DNA from: Clostridia bacterium | GTDB lineage: Bacteria; Bacillota; Clostridia; Oscillospirales; Acutalibacteraceae | Assembly (NCBI GenBank): GCA_017381035.1 | Contig: JAFOCW010000008.1 | Location: 1-33,847 of the forward strand | Reading direction: 5' to 3' | DNA length: 33,847 nucleotides | Position numbers and translations under genes: made by a program | The notes under the pieces: generated by a model | Databases searched by the model: none | What the model saw: only the letters and a program-made list of their open reading frames with translations | What the model was told of the DNA's origin: nothing | Shown here: positions 1 through 9,190 of the stretch, piece by piece | Layout: every line of letters starts with the position of its first letter | Numbering within the stretch: position 1 is the first letter of the stretch

Positions 1-1737
1 GTCGTCAACCTTATAGTTGTTCTGGAAAATGGTCCAGGGATTTTCATCTTCCTTCTTGTAGCCAAGAGAAATCTTTCTTTTTTCCTTGTCTACTGCCTTA
101 ACGAAAACTTCAACAGTATCGCCAACAAGAACTACTTCGGAAGGATTCTTAATTCTTTGCCAGGAAAGTTCGGTAATATGAATCATACCGTCAACACCGC
201 CAAGGTCTACGAATGCACCGTAGCCGGTTAAAGACTTAACGGTACCGGTGAACTTGTCGCCAACGTTGATTTCTTCCCAGAATTTAGCCATTTCTTCTTT
301 TCTTTGTTCACGAAGAATGGAACGAATAGAACCGATAACTCTTCTTCTGCGGCCGATTTCAATAATGCGGAAGTTAACTTCCTGACCCTTGAGTTCTTCT
401 AAAGAGTCGTTTCTTGAAAGTGTAGCCTGAGATGCAGGAATAAATACGCGAATGCCGTTAGTTAAAACAACTACGCCGCCCTTAACAACCTCGGAAACGG
501 TGCCGGTAAGGATTTCATTGTTTTCTTTAGCTTCAACAACCTTGTCCCAACCTGCAATTGCATCGTAACGACGCTTGGAAAGCATTGCAGTACCTTCCAT
601 ATCGTCTGTGCGCATAATGATAAGGTTAAGTTCATCGCCAACCTTAACTTCCTTGGTTAAATCAACATTACGGTCGTATGAATATTCATCGGCGCTTACA
701 TAGCCTGTAAGACCTCTGTTATAATCAACTAAAATTTCCGACGGGGTAACCTGTACGACTACGCCCTTAACTTTTTTGTCGGAATTAAGGCTGTCGAGAG
801 ATGCCTCAAAAGCCTCTTCGTCTGTCATTTCCTCGAAAGATTTTTGAACAACTTCTGCTGCTTCGGCTTGTTCTTCTACCGGATTTAAGATTTCTGTCAT
901 GGTTTTAATAGCCTCCTTAATAATTGCCGCCGGAGTTGATGCACCGGCAACCACACCCACGCTTTTAGCCCCTTCAAAAAATTCGGCTTTAAGTTCGTTT
1001 GCAGTTTCGATAAGCAGTGTTTTTTCACAGTTTACCTTGCAAACGTCATAAAGTTTTTTTGTATTGGAACTATGCTGGCCGCCGATAACAACCATTGCAT
1101 CGTTTACAAGTGATAAACGGTGCGCTTCGGACTGGCGCATAGATGTAGCGTTACATATTGTACCAAAAATACTTGCATTTGTACAGTATTTTTTTAATAT
1201 TTTTTCGCATTTCGACCAAATTTTTTCATTAAAAGTGGTTTGAGCAACCACCGAAACCCGCTCTTCCTTCAAATTTGGTTGCTCCTTAAGCAGTTCAGAA
1301 AGCGAACTTTCATCTTCAAAAACAAATACAGGTCCGCTTGCATGCCCGATTATGCCTATAACCTCTTTATGCTTTGCATCGCCTGCGATAAGCACGGTTT
1401 GACCGTTTGCCGATGCTTCTTTTACAATTTTGTGAATTTTTGCCACAAAAGGACAGGTAGCATCTACGGTTTTTACGCCTAATGTTTCTGCATTGTTCAT
1501 AACAGCTTCGGGCACACCGTGAGAACGTATTACAAGAATTTCGTCGTCTTTAACTTCACTTGCATCTTCTACCACACGCACACCTTTTTTCTCCAAATCG
1601 GCAACAAGCTGAGCGTTATGAATGATGGGACCGAGCGTGCAGACCTTTTGACCTTGCTCGCAAAGGTCGTAAACCATATCTACCGCACGCTTTACACCAA
1701 AGCAAAAGCCCGCGGTTTCGGCTAAGGTAATTTTCAA
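1..1737 (-). CDS. ispH-rpsA: IspH–ribosomal protein S1 fusion (3' end beyond window)
   Basis: The N-terminal ~279 residues are 4-hydroxy-3-methylbut-2-enyl diphosphate reductase, the last step of the MEP isoprenoid pathway. The three [4Fe-4S] cysteines are visible: Cys12 in GFCFGVKRA, Cys95 in DATCPFV and Cys195 in ICNATSMRQ, along with GPIIHN and GGQHSSNT. From Met280 an acidic linker leads into S1 RNA-binding repeats starting near residues 320, 405 and 490; a further repeat is probably cut off. The frame stays open to base 1, so this is one polypeptide with the C-terminus missing. I chose a TTG start that overlaps the plsC stop (TTGA), because GGGAG lies about 8 bases upstream and the reading begins directly at the conserved KITLAETAGFCFG block. 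The fusion, placed after cmk and plsC, is well known in Clostridia. Identity is certain; the benefit of the fusion is unknown. Confidence 0.95.
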   Translation of the reverse strand, partial: MKITLAETAGFCFGVKRAVDMVYDLCEQGQKVCTLGPIIHNAQLVADLEKKGVRVVEDASEVKDDEILVIRSHGVPEAVMNNAETLGVKTVDATCPFVAKIHKIVKEASANGQTVLIAGDAKHKEVIGIIGHASGPVFVFEDESSLSELLKEQPNLKEERVSVVAQTTFNEKIWSKCEKILKKYCTNASIFGTICNATSMRQSEAHRLSLVNDAMVVIGGQHSSNTKKLYDVCKVNCEKTLLIETANELKAEFFEGAKSVGVVAGASTPAAIIKEAIKTMTEILNPVEEQAEAAEVVQKSFEEMTDEEAFEASLDSLNSDKKVKGVVVQVTPSEILVDYNRGLTGYVSADEYSYDRNVDLTKEVKVGDELNLIIMRTDDMEGTAMLSKRRYDAIAGWDKVVEAKENNEILTGTVSEVVKGGVVVLTNGIRVFIPASQATLSRNDSLEELKGQEVNFRIIEIGRRRRVIGSIRSILREQRKEEMAKFWEEINVGDKFTGTVKSLTGYGAFVDLGGVDGMIHITELSWQRIKNPSEVVLVGDTVEVFVKAVDKEKRKISLGYKKEDENPWTIFQNNYKVDD

Positions 1738-2336
1738 TGTTTCATCTCCCAAAGCTTAGTAATTTCATTTGTAACTGTATCTACAATATTTTTCATATTG
1801 GCACGTGGGGTAAGCTCGTCGTTAACAAGAGTGTTGTACTCCATAAGCTTGCCTATACGAATGGTTGTTTTCTTGAAAAAGTTATATTTTCCTTCACGGT
1901 ATATGCTTACGGGCAGTATGTTGGCCTTTGTGTCCATAGCAATATATGCCACACCCGATTTCGCTTTATGGGGCGGACCCGACGGGTGCCTTGTACCTTC
2001 GGGGTAAATACCAAGTATTTTTCCGTCGTTAATAAGCTGTTCTGCCTTGTTTATTGCGGTCATATCTCCTTTACCCCTGTTAACCGCAAAAGCACCAAGA
2101 GCATTTAATACAACACGAAACAGACCAACCTTAAAAAGCTCTGCCTTAGCCATAAAGTGAATTTGTCTGTTAAAAAAGGCAACCTTGAAAAAAGGGTCGG
2201 TCATTGAAGTATGATTACAGCATAAAATAAAGGCATCTTTTTGGGGAATATTTTCCTTACCAATTACCTTTACCGGCTGAAAAACCATAAAAAACGGATA
2301 TATTACCGTCTTTGCAAAACGATAAAAAGGCTTCAT
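1734..2336 (-). CDS. plsC: 1-acyl-sn-glycerol-3-phosphate acyltransferase
   Basis: This 200-residue PlsC-family enzyme acylates lysophosphatidic acid to phosphatidic acid at the inner face of the membrane. The catalytic motif NHTSMTD is at residues 41–47 (His42 and Asp47), and the substrate-binding EGTR is at residues 113–116. A hydrophobic N-terminal stretch (about residues 8–22) could anchor it. Its ATG overlaps the cmk stop codon by one base (TAATG) and its stop overlaps the TTG of ispH, so the three are probably translationally coupled. Length is normal for the short bacterial form. The exact acyl donor (acyl-ACP or acyl-CoA) cannot be read from sequence. Confidence 0.93.
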   Translation of the reverse strand: MKPFYRFAKTVIYPFFMVFQPVKVIGKENIPQKDAFILCCNHTSMTDPFFKVAFFNRQIHFMAKAELFKVGLFRVVLNALGAFAVNRGKGDMTAINKAEQLINDGKILGIYPEGTRHPSGPPHKAKSGVAYIAMDTKANILPVSIYREGKYNFFKKTTIRIGKLMEYNTLVNDELTPRANMKNIVDTVTNEITKLWEMKH

Positions 2337-3004
2337 TATTTTGAAATTCCTTCCCTTGCAATTTTTATAAGAAGTTCTAAAGATTCTTCGAAGCTTAGGT
2401 TTGTTGTGTCGGCAAGCACTGCATCGTCGGCCTGCTTTAATGGTGCTATGGGTCTATTGGAATCGTTATAATCGCGGACCTTCATATCTTCAAGCACTTC
2501 ATCGAAGTTTACTTCTTGTCCTTTTTCAATAAGTTCTTTATATCGGCGCTCGGCTCTTACCTTAACATCTGCCGTAAGGAAGATTTTAACCTGGGCGTTT
2601 GGAAGAATAACGGTACCTATATCTCGGCCGTCCATAACAACGTTATTCTTTTCGGCAAGTCTTCTTTGCATACCAAGCAAGAACTCACGTACAACCGGTT
2701 TTGCCGAAACGGCAGAAGCCATCATGGAAGCTTCGGGCGTTCTGATATCGTCGGACACGTCTTCGCCGTCTAAGAATACTCTTTGTGCGCCGTCAATAAA
2801 GCGAATGTCAAGCATTGTATCTTCAAGAATGGTATCAATATCACCTTCAAGTGCGGTATTAAAACCAAGACGCAAAAACTTAAGTCCTACCGCACGGTAA
2901 AGAGCGCCGGTATCTACGTATATGTAAGAAAGTTCCTTTGCAAGAAGTTTTGAAAGCGAGCTTTTACCTGCACCTGCAGGTCCGTCAATTGCAATATTAA
3001 TCAT
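2336..3004 (-). CDS. cmk: Cytidylate kinase
   Basis: This 222-residue protein phosphorylates CMP and dCMP with ATP, feeding CTP and dCTP synthesis in the cytosol. The P-loop GPAGAGKSS is at residues 8–16, followed by the DTGALYRAVG substrate-binding segment (31–40). The DGRDIGTVILPNA block, typical of cytidylate kinases, lies near residue 125. GAGGAG sits seven bases before the ATG. Length matches the family. Gene order cmk-plsC-ispH-rpsA is a standard clostridial cluster, and the one-base overlap with plsC implies co-expression. Confidence 0.97.
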   Translation of the reverse strand: MINIAIDGPAGAGKSSLSKLLAKELSYIYVDTGALYRAVGLKFLRLGFNTALEGDIDTILEDTMLDIRFIDGAQRVFLDGEDVSDDIRTPEASMMASAVSAKPVVREFLLGMQRRLAEKNNVVMDGRDIGTVILPNAQVKIFLTADVKVRAERRYKELIEKGQEVNFDEVLEDMKVRDYNDSNRPIAPLKQADDAVLADTTNLSFEESLELLIKIAREGISK

Positions 3005-3016
3005 ACTTGTTCTCCT

Positions 3017-4243
3017 CTAAACTGATATTCCGGCAAGGTAACCGGTTGAAAATGCCGCTTGCAGATTAAAGCCTCCAGTGAAGCAATCTACATCTATTAT
3101 TTCACCTGCAAAATAAAGCCTTTCAATTATTTTGGACTGCATTGTTGCAGGGTCAATTTCCTTGAGTTTTATGCCGCCCGAAGTTATAACCGCTTCTTCT
3201 ATGGGGCGAAGGCGCAAAACCGAAAGCTTGGTTTCTTTAATTTCTGTAACGAGCTTTGCTCTTTCTTCCCTTGTTAAGCTGTTAACCTTTTTTCTTGGGT
3301 CAATTCCCGTGTTTTGAACAACCACCGAAATAAGTCTTTTGGGAAGAAGCTCGTCGAGCGAATTTATAAAATCTTTATTTGCTCCTGCCGCAAAATCACG
3401 TAGTATTCTTTTATCGAGCGTATCGGTATCGAGCGCAGGCTTTAAATCGAGCTTAAAGCTATAAAGCTCAGGCTCTTTGTCGATGTAAGCCGAAGCCGAA
3501 AGCACAAGTGGTCCGGTTATGCCGAAATCGGTAAACATCATTTCGCCAAGTTCTGAAAAAACGGGCTTTTTCTTACCTTCAACATAAAGGGAAAGCTTAA
3601 CGTTTTTAAGCGAAAGGCCGCAAAGCCTTGTGCAGAAATTTTCTTTTATCATAACGGGTACAAGCGATGCTCTTAAAGGGGTTACGGTATGGCCTAATTC
3701 GGTAGCAAATTTATAACCGTCGCCCGTAGAGCCTGTTACGGGGTAGGACATTCCGCCCGTAGCTAATATAACACTGTCAAAAAAGTGGGTTTGTCCGTTT
3801 TGAAGTGTTACGCTTCTTACCTGCCCTTCTTCCGCACCAATGCTTGAAACTGATGCATTAACAAGCTTTACGTCATATTTATTTATTGCCCTTACCAGTC
3901 CGTCTACAATATCTACCGCTTTATCGGACACGGGGAAAACACGGTTTCCGCGCTCGGTTTTAAGGGGTACGCCCATATCTTCGAAAAACTGCATTGTATC
4001 GGCCGCGGAAAAGACCGAATAGGCCGAATGCATAAACCTTGCGCCGTGTGGTGTGTTTTGCATAAATGTATCTTTATCGCAATTATTTGTAACGTTGCAT
4101 CTTCCCTTGCCCGTTATCATAACCTTACGGGCAGGACGTGCGTTTTTTTCGAACACCGTTACGTCGTTACCGTTTTTTGCCGCAGCAAAAGCAGCCATTA
4201 AGCCTGCTGCACCTGCGCCGATAACGGCTATTTTTTTCTTCAT
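3017..4243 (-). CDS. HI0933/YhiN-type FAD-dependent oxidoreductase (BaiN-like)
   Basis: This 408-residue flavoprotein of the HI0933/YhiN family binds FAD through a Rossmann motif, GAGAAG, at residues 9–14. It also has the family signatures GKGRCNVTN (45–53), VILATGG, PVTGSTGDGY and a C-terminal FAGEIIDVDCFTGGFNLQAAFSTG block that closes the flavin site. Automated pipelines often call members aminoacetone oxidase or BaiN (a bile-acid reductase), but most members have no proven substrate. It sits 12 bases upstream of cmk in the same transcription unit. I see no membrane segment or signal peptide. The fold and FAD use are confident; the reaction is not. Confidence 0.85.
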   Translation of the reverse strand: MKKKIAVIGAGAAGLMAAFAAAKNGNDVTVFEKNARPARKVMITGKGRCNVTNNCDKDTFMQNTPHGARFMHSAYSVFSAADTMQFFEDMGVPLKTERGNRVFPVSDKAVDIVDGLVRAINKYDVKLVNASVSSIGAEEGQVRSVTLQNGQTHFFDSVILATGGMSYPVTGSTGDGYKFATELGHTVTPLRASLVPVMIKENFCTRLCGLSLKNVKLSLYVEGKKKPVFSELGEMMFTDFGITGPLVLSASAYIDKEPELYSFKLDLKPALDTDTLDKRILRDFAAGANKDFINSLDELLPKRLISVVVQNTGIDPRKKVNSLTREERAKLVTEIKETKLSVLRLRPIEEAVITSGGIKLKEIDPATMQSKIIERLYFAGEIIDVDCFTGGFNLQAAFSTGYLAGISV

Positions 4244-4259
4244 ACCATAACTCCGAAAA

Positions 4260-4793
4260 TTATTTTACTTTAAATATTTTTGATATTTGCGGATGCAGTC
4301 TTATTATATAAAACGCAGCCATTTTAGTAACGGCTAAATCGTATACAACAAATACTACGTTTGCGGCAATTAAAAGCACAAGTGCGCTGTATTTACCGAA
4401 ATCACCCATATCGCTAATATCAACGCCAATAAGTGTAGCAACTACACCGTAAGCGAAAACCGTTGCCGCATTGAACACCGCAAATTTAAAGATATACTCG
4501 GCAACACGGCTTTTAAGTTTTTCAAAAACCGCTTTAACTACCGGGTAGTAGCCGAAAAACAGAACGTAAAGCATTTTTGCTTCGGGCTCGGCCACAAGGG
4601 CAGTTATTACGGCAGAAGCCGCATATGCTAAGATGGCCCACTTTACGTCTATTTCAATAACCGCAACCATTATGAACAGTCCTGCCAATGCAGGAATGGC
4701 ATAGGTTAAATATGGGAAATAGGACGTAAGCATAAAAAGTGAAGCGAGCGCCGCTAACATTGCACAAAGGGTAATTCTACCCGTTCTTTTCAA
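4260..4793 (-). CDS. Small polytopic membrane protein, function unknown
   Basis: This 177-residue, very hydrophobic protein has roughly five or six membrane segments (about residues 8–25, 30–48, 52–68, 72–90, 100–122 and 135–160) and ends in a short basic tail. The opening RITLCAMLAALASLF resembles the first helix of ECF-transporter S components, but I see no clear substrate-binding signature and would not call it one. It starts at TTG with AAGGTG seven bases upstream, 12 bases after the stop of the J-domain gene, and is followed 16 bases later by the flavoprotein. The context suggests co-expression with the J-domain/DUF5685-like pair. I do not recognise the family with confidence. Confidence 0.7.
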   Translation of the reverse strand: MKRTGRITLCAMLAALASLFMLTSYFPYLTYAIPALAGLFIMVAVIEIDVKWAILAYAASAVITALVAEPEAKMLYVLFFGYYPVVKAVFEKLKSRVAEYIFKFAVFNAATVFAYGVVATLIGVDISDMGDFGKYSALVLLIAANVVFVVYDLAVTKMAAFYIIRLHPQISKIFKVK

Positions 4794-4805
4794 AATTTAC
4801 ACCTT

Positions 4806-5411
4806 CTAACAACAAGAAATAAGGTCGCCGCCCATACACTCACAGCAACAGTCGGCACAAATGAGCGATGAACAGAAATCGCACGAGTTGCAAGAGCCAC
4901 CCATATTTGAGCCGGTTCTATAAGGTCCGCTGTAGCCGCCATTCTGATGGCGCTGCATATTGTTAAGGGCCTGTTTATATTCATAATTATTTGGGTCCAT
5001 ATTAACGGCGGTTGCAAAGCTTGAATAGGCGTTTGAATACCAGCCGCGTTTATAAAGCACCGAGCCACTTAAAAAATACCATTCAGCATCTCTGCTGTTT
5101 GTGGGGAATTCGTCAAGCTTTCTTTGTGCTTCGTCGAGCATATTATTAGAAATAAGGGTGCGAATGTGCGCATAAGCAGGGTTCTGCGAGCCACCCGAAT
5201 AACCGCCCGAAGATTTGCCGCCCTTTCGCATATTAACAATGGCATCGTAAGCATCGTTAATTTCTTTCATTTTTTCGCCTGCAAGGTCGGAAAGGGGGTT
5301 ATCTGCATAATTATCGGGATGATATTTTCTGGCAAGCGCACGGTAAGCATTTTTAACTTCTTCGTCGGTTGCGTTTATTGAAACTCCTAATACTTCATAA
5401 GGGTCTCTCAT
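4806..5411 (-). CDS. J-domain protein with cysteine-rich tail
   Basis: The 201-residue protein opens with a J domain (about residues 2–62) carrying the HPD triad at 31–33, which stimulates Hsp70 (DnaK) ATPase. A Gly/Ser linker follows, then a helical region (about 79–155) that reads like two tetratricopeptide-type hairpins. The last 28 residues hold ten cysteines (174, 177, 180, 185, 188–190, 192, 200, 201), in a pattern unlike the CxxCxGxG zinc fingers of true DnaJ. It is therefore a specialised co-chaperone, not DnaJ itself. Its ATG overlaps the stop of the DUF5685-like gene by four bases (ATGA), which predicts tight coupling. The tail could bind metal or be membrane-proximal; that is inference. 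Confidence 0.85.
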   Translation of the reverse strand: MRDPYEVLGVSINATDEEVKNAYRALARKYHPDNYADNPLSDLAGEKMKEINDAYDAIVNMRKGGKSSGGYSGGSQNPAYAHIRTLISNNMLDEAQRKLDEFPTNSRDAEWYFLSGSVLYKRGWYSNAYSSFATAVNMDPNNYEYKQALNNMQRHQNGGYSGPYRTGSNMGGSCNSCDFCSSLICADCCCECMGGDLISCC

Positions 5412-6244
5412 ATTTTTAACTCCTTTTTAAACGTATCTTGAAGACCAAGATAAATTAAATTATCAAGAATATTTTTAAACTTTTTAATATCAAGCAGTTC
5501 GTAAGCCTTTGCCGCTTCACCCACACAGATATTAAGCTGACCTGCAATAAAATCTTTGGTGTACTCCCCTGCCTTGTGCGACTTAGTTAAGGGATTATAT
5601 CTGCCAAGCTTTATATCTTCATCAAGGTCGACTGCGGCATCTAAAATATAAATATATCTGCCTATAGAATAGCCCATTCTGTCAAGGCAACGCTTTTGCA
5701 TATCGTCGCCACTTAAAAGCTTAAACATTTCGGCAAGGCACTTTGCGGTTGGCTCGGCCGCCATATCGATATTCATACAGCCGTCATTTTCAACTGCGGT
5801 TTGATTAGTGATATATTCTTTTGCAATTTTATCAAGTTCCGGGTAAAGCTTTTTAGCCTTTTTATACGCCGAAGAGATAAAAGGTTTTACAAAAAGATAT
5901 TTAAAACGTTTAAGGCCTTTTTCATCATTTATGTTATCAATAAGTTTGAAATAACATAAAATCATAGATGCGGCGGCAGGCATTTGCATATCGAGCCTTT
6001 CGCTTAAATAGGAACACTTTTTAAGCGGATTGCAGGTGCAAGCCTTTCTCTCGATATTACAGGTGTCGGTTTTAAGCGCCATACCTAAAAGGGCATAAAA
6101 GGTAAAATCATAACTTAACGTAAAACGTGAAAACACGCCGTAGGTTTTACCCATTTCTTTGCAAAGCGAACAATATACCGCTTTATAAAGCTCGTGCTCT
6201 TTTATTCTCATTTCGGGCTTTGCCGCCCTTATATAACCAAACAT
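5408..6244 (-). CDS. DUF5685-like protein with isoprenoid-synthase-like aspartate motifs
   Basis: This 278-residue, largely helical protein has the opening MFGYIRAAKPEMRIKEHELY and YCSLCKEMGKTYG, which I recognise as the DUF5685 type found in Clostridia. Cysteines cluster at 25, 28, 62, 69, 71 and 77. Two acidic motifs stand out: LIDNINDEK at residues 102–109, and DLDEDIKLGRYNP at 206–218. Their shape recalls the two Asp-rich motifs of squalene/phytoene synthases, where the second reads DxxxDxxxGRxYxP. No signal peptide is visible. The ATG has AGGAAG eight bases upstream. It overlaps the J-domain gene, arguing for a joint role. Family membership is likely; catalytic activity is unproven, and Asn104 replaces one usual Asp. 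Confidence 0.75.
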   Translation of the reverse strand: MFGYIRAAKPEMRIKEHELYKAVYCSLCKEMGKTYGVFSRFTLSYDFTFYALLGMALKTDTCNIERKACTCNPLKKCSYLSERLDMQMPAAASMILCYFKLIDNINDEKGLKRFKYLFVKPFISSAYKKAKKLYPELDKIAKEYITNQTAVENDGCMNIDMAAEPTAKCLAEMFKLLSGDDMQKRCLDRMGYSIGRYIYILDAAVDLDEDIKLGRYNPLTKSHKAGEYTKDFIAGQLNICVGEAAKAYELLDIKKFKNILDNLIYLGLQDTFKKELKI

Positions 6245-6288
6245 ATTGTAACTTCCTTTTTTGTTTATTTGGTTAATAATGTGTTAAT

Positions 6289-9126
6289 TTAAAGAAGTTT
6301 TTTAATGAATTTGCCTGTGTGAGAGTCTTCACACAGGGCCACTTCTTCGGGTGTGCCTACACAAACAACCGTACCGCCCTTATCGCCGCCTTCGGGACCT
6401 AAGTCGATTATATGGTCGGCGGTTTTAATAACGTCTAAATTGTGTTCAATAACCAAAACGGTATTTCCCTGCTCTACAAGTCTATTAAGGACGTCAAGCA
6501 GTTTATGAACGTCGGCGGTGTGAAGACCGGTTGTAGGCTCGTCAAGAATGTAAATAGTTTTACCCGTACTTCTTTTGGCAAGCTCGTTAGCGAGCTTTAC
6601 TCTTTGGGCTTCGCCGCCCGAAAGGGTTGTGGCAGGTTGTCCGATTTTAACGTAGCCAAGACCAACGTCGAAAAGGGTTTTAAGCTTTCTGTGAATTTTG
6701 GGTATTGGTTCAAAGAAGTTCATACCTTCTTCAATGGTCATTTCAAGTATATCGTAAATGCTTTTACCCTTGTATTTTACACTAAGCGTTTCACGGTTGT
6801 AGCGACTGCCGCCGCAAACCTCACAAGGAACGTAAATATCGGGTAAAAAGTGCATTGCGATTTTTATAATGCCGTCGCCTTCGCAGGCTTCACAGCGGCC
6901 GCCCTTAACGTTAAAGGAAAAACGTCCTGCCGAATAGCCCTTTGCCTTTGCATCTTTTGTAGAAGCAAAAAGGTCTCTTATATCGTTAAACACACCAATA
7001 TAGGTTGCGGGGTTGGAACGTGGTGTTCTGCCTATTGGTTGTTGGCTTATATCAATAACCTTATCTAAATGCTCTAACCCTTTAATTTGTTTAAACTTAC
7101 CGGGGAAGGTTTTTGCACGGTTAAGCTTTGCCGCAAGGTGCTTATAAATAACGTCGTTTACAAGGGAAGATTTACCCGAGCCCGAAACACCCGTTACGGC
7201 AACGAATTTACCAAGCGGTATTTTAACATTAATACTTTTAAGGTTATTTTCGGCGGCGCCTTCAACAATAAGGTATTCGCCGTTGCCCTTTCTTCTGACA
7301 GAGGGAACTTCAATTTTTTTGCGGCCTGTAAGATAATCGGCCGTAATGGAGTTCTGACATTTTTCAAGTTCTTCAAGGGTTCCGCCAAACACAATTTCTC
7401 CGCCGTGAATGCCGGCCCCCGGACCTATATCAACAATATAGTCGGCCGAGCGCATTGTATCTTCATCGTGTTCAACCACAATTAATGTATTACCTAAATC
7501 ACGAAGGTGCTTAAGTGTTGCAATAAGCTTTTCGTTATCTCTTTGGTGCAGGCCGATACTTGGCTCGTCAAGTATATAAAGCACACCAGTGAGCGCAGAG
7601 CCCATTTGGGTTGCAAGGCGTATACGCTGACTTTCACCGCCCGACAGTGTGCCTGCGGTACGGGAAAGCGACAAATAATCGAGCCCAACGTTTTTAAGAA
7701 AGTTAAGACGTGCCTTTACTTCCTTTAAAATGGGTTTTGCAATTTGCTCTTCGGTTTTAGAAAAGGTAATAGAGTCAAAAAAGCTAAGCTCGTCTACAAT
7801 GGACATATCGCAAAGTTCTTTAATGCTGATGCCGCCAACTGTTACCGCTAACGATTCGGGTCTGAGCCTTGCGCCACGGCAGTCGGGACAGTCGCATTCG
7901 TTCATGTAGGTTTCAATTTCGTTTCGGGAATAGTCGCTTTTGGTTTCTTTATAGCGGCGTTCAAGGTTGTTTACAACGCCTTCAAAGGTTGCGAAATATT
8001 TTCCGCCGCCCCACTCTGCGTTGCGGTGGAGTTCAATTTTGGTTTCGCCCGTGCCGTAAAGCACAGCATTTCTAACCTCAGGCGAAAGGTCTTTAAAGGG
8101 GGTGTTAATATCAAAGCCGAAATGACGTGCTAAGCCTTCATAATACATTGTGGCAATTGTGCTGGCATTTGGCGCAAACCAAGAGTTTACACCCCAACCC
8201 GAAGCCTGAATTGCACCGTCTAAAAGGGATTTTTCTTCGTCGGCAATAATTAAGCGTTCATCAATTTTCATAAATACTCCAAGGCCCGAGCAGGTTGCGC
8301 AAGCGCCGAAGGGCGAGTTAAATGAAAACATTGCAGGGGTGAGCTCGGGCATACTTACGCCGTGCTCTTCGCAGGCATAGGACTGCGAAAAGTGAAGCTC
8401 GGTTCCGCCTATAACGTCTATATGAATTATGCCGTCTGAAAGTCCTGCGGCGGTTTCCACGCTATCGGAAAGGCGGCTTTTAATTTCTTCCTTAATAACA
8501 AGGCGGTCTACCACAACCTCAATGAAGTGCTTTTTATTCTTTTCAATTTTAATTTCTTCGGAAAGGTCGTAAATGTTGCCGTCGATTCTTACACGGGAAT
8601 AACCCGATTTTCTTGCGGCATCAAGTTCTTTTGTGTGCTCGCCCTTTCTGCCCTTTACAATGGGTGCTAAGACCTGAATTTTAGTTCCGTCTTCAAGGGT
8701 CATAATGCTATCGACAATTTGGTCGGTAGACTGTTGCTTTATTTCTTTGCCGCAAATAGGACAATGCGGTACGCCTACCCTTGCATATAAAAGGCGAAGG
8801 TAGTCGTATATTTCGGTAACTGTTCCGACTGTTGAACGGGGGTTTTTAGAGGTTGTTTTCTGGTCAATAGAAATTGCAGGTGAAAGTCCGTCAATAGATT
8901 CGACATCCGGCTTTTCCATAAGGCCTAAAAACTGACGAGCATAGCTTGACAGCGATTCCATATAGCGACGCTGACCTTCGGCATAAATTGTGTCGAAAGC
9001 CAAGGACGATTTACCCGAACCCGAAAGCCCGGTAAATACTATTAACTTGTCTCGGGGAATGGTTAAGTCAACACCCTTAAGGTTGTGTTCCTTTGCTCCC
9101 TTTATAACAATTTCGGTTAGCGCCAT
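6289..9126 (-). CDS. uvrA: Excinuclease ABC subunit A
   Basis: The 945-residue damage-recognition ATPase of nucleotide excision repair loads UvrB at lesions. It has two ABC modules: Walker A GLSGSGKS near residue 33 and GVSGSGKS in the second half, with signature motifs LSGGESQR and LSGGEAQR. The Walker B segments are LYILDEPS and IYILDEPT. Zinc-binding [18 protein letters not shown] and CEVCGG segments are intact. An in-frame ATG six codons upstream would put AAGGAG inside the coding region. I therefore chose the ATG at 9126, nine bases after that site and giving the usual [16 protein letters not shown] start. It has its own promoter, and I see no terminator before the DUF5685-like gene 44 bases downstream. 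Confidence 0.97.
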   Translation of the reverse strand: MALTEIVIKGAKEHNLKGVDLTIPRDKLIVFTGLSGSGKSSLAFDTIYAEGQRRYMESLSSYARQFLGLMEKPDVESIDGLSPAISIDQKTTSKNPRSTVGTVTEIYDYLRLLYARVGVPHCPICGKEIKQQSTDQIVDSIMTLEDGTKIQVLAPIVKGRKGEHTKELDAARKSGYSRVRIDGNIYDLSEEIKIEKNKKHFIEVVVDRLVIKEEIKSRLSDSVETAAGLSDGIIHIDVIGGTELHFSQSYACEEHGVSMPELTPAMFSFNSPFGACATCSGLGVFMKIDERLIIADEEKSLLDGAIQASGWGVNSWFAPNASTIATMYYEGLARHFGFDINTPFKDLSPEVRNAVLYGTGETKIELHRNAEWGGGKYFATFEGVVNNLERRYKETKSDYSRNEIETYMNECDCPDCRGARLRPESLAVTVGGISIKELCDMSIVDELSFFDSITFSKTEEQIAKPILKEVKARLNFLKNVGLDYLSLSRTAGTLSGGESQRIRLATQMGSALTGVLYILDEPSIGLHQRDNEKLIATLKHLRDLGNTLIVVEHDEDTMRSADYIVDIGPGAGIHGGEIVFGGTLEELEKCQNSITADYLTGRKKIEVPSVRRKGNGEYLIVEGAAENNLKSINVKIPLGKFVAVTGVSGSGKSSLVNDVIYKHLAAKLNRAKTFPGKFKQIKGLEHLDKVIDISQQPIGRTPRSNPATYIGVFNDIRDLFASTKDAKAKGYSAGRFSFNVKGGRCEACEGDGIIKIAMHFLPDIYVPCEVCGGSRYNRETLSVKYKGKSIYDILEMTIEEGMNFFEPIPKIHRKLKTLFDVGLGYVKIGQPATTLSGGEAQRVKLANELAKRSTGKTIYILDEPTTGLHTADVHKLLDVLNRLVEQGNTVLVIEHNLDVIKTADHIIDLGPEGGDKGGTVVCVGTPEEVALCEDSHTGKFIKKLL

Positions 9127-9160
9127 TAATGCATACTCCTTCATTATATCTATTCAGTTT

Positions 9161-9190
9161 ATTATACCACAAAAGTCAGATAATAGTAAA
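9161..9190 (-). promoter_or_regulatory. uvrA promoter (sigma-70/A type, extended -10)
   Basis: On the minus strand TTTACT (9185–9190) is followed after 18 bases by TATAAT (9161–9166), preceded by TGTGG as an extended -10. The start of transcription should be about 27 bases before the uvrA ATG. The element lies immediately after the uvrB terminator. It matches the uvrB promoter in both hexamers, spacing and the GTGG extension. No LexA-type GAAC-N4-GTTC box is visible. Confidence 0.8.

Noticed and set aside
1240-2108. Plus-strand open frames opposite ispH and plsC
   Set aside because: They lie antisense to well-identified genes, lack ribosome binding sites and show low-complexity aromatic/cysteine-rich translations typical of shadow frames.
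4260-4793. Firm call of an ECF transporter substrate-binding component
   Set aside because: Only the first helix resembles that family; there is no AxxxA-type coupling motif I can defend and no ECF ATPase or EcfT gene nearby.
6245-6288. Separate promoter for the DUF5685-like gene
   Set aside because: The AT-rich gap has no convincing -35/-10 pair, and no terminator follows uvrA, so read-through from uvrA is simpler.
6442-7485. Several long plus-strand open frames opposite uvrA
   Set aside because: They are antisense shadows of a conserved gene with no start signals or recognisable domains.
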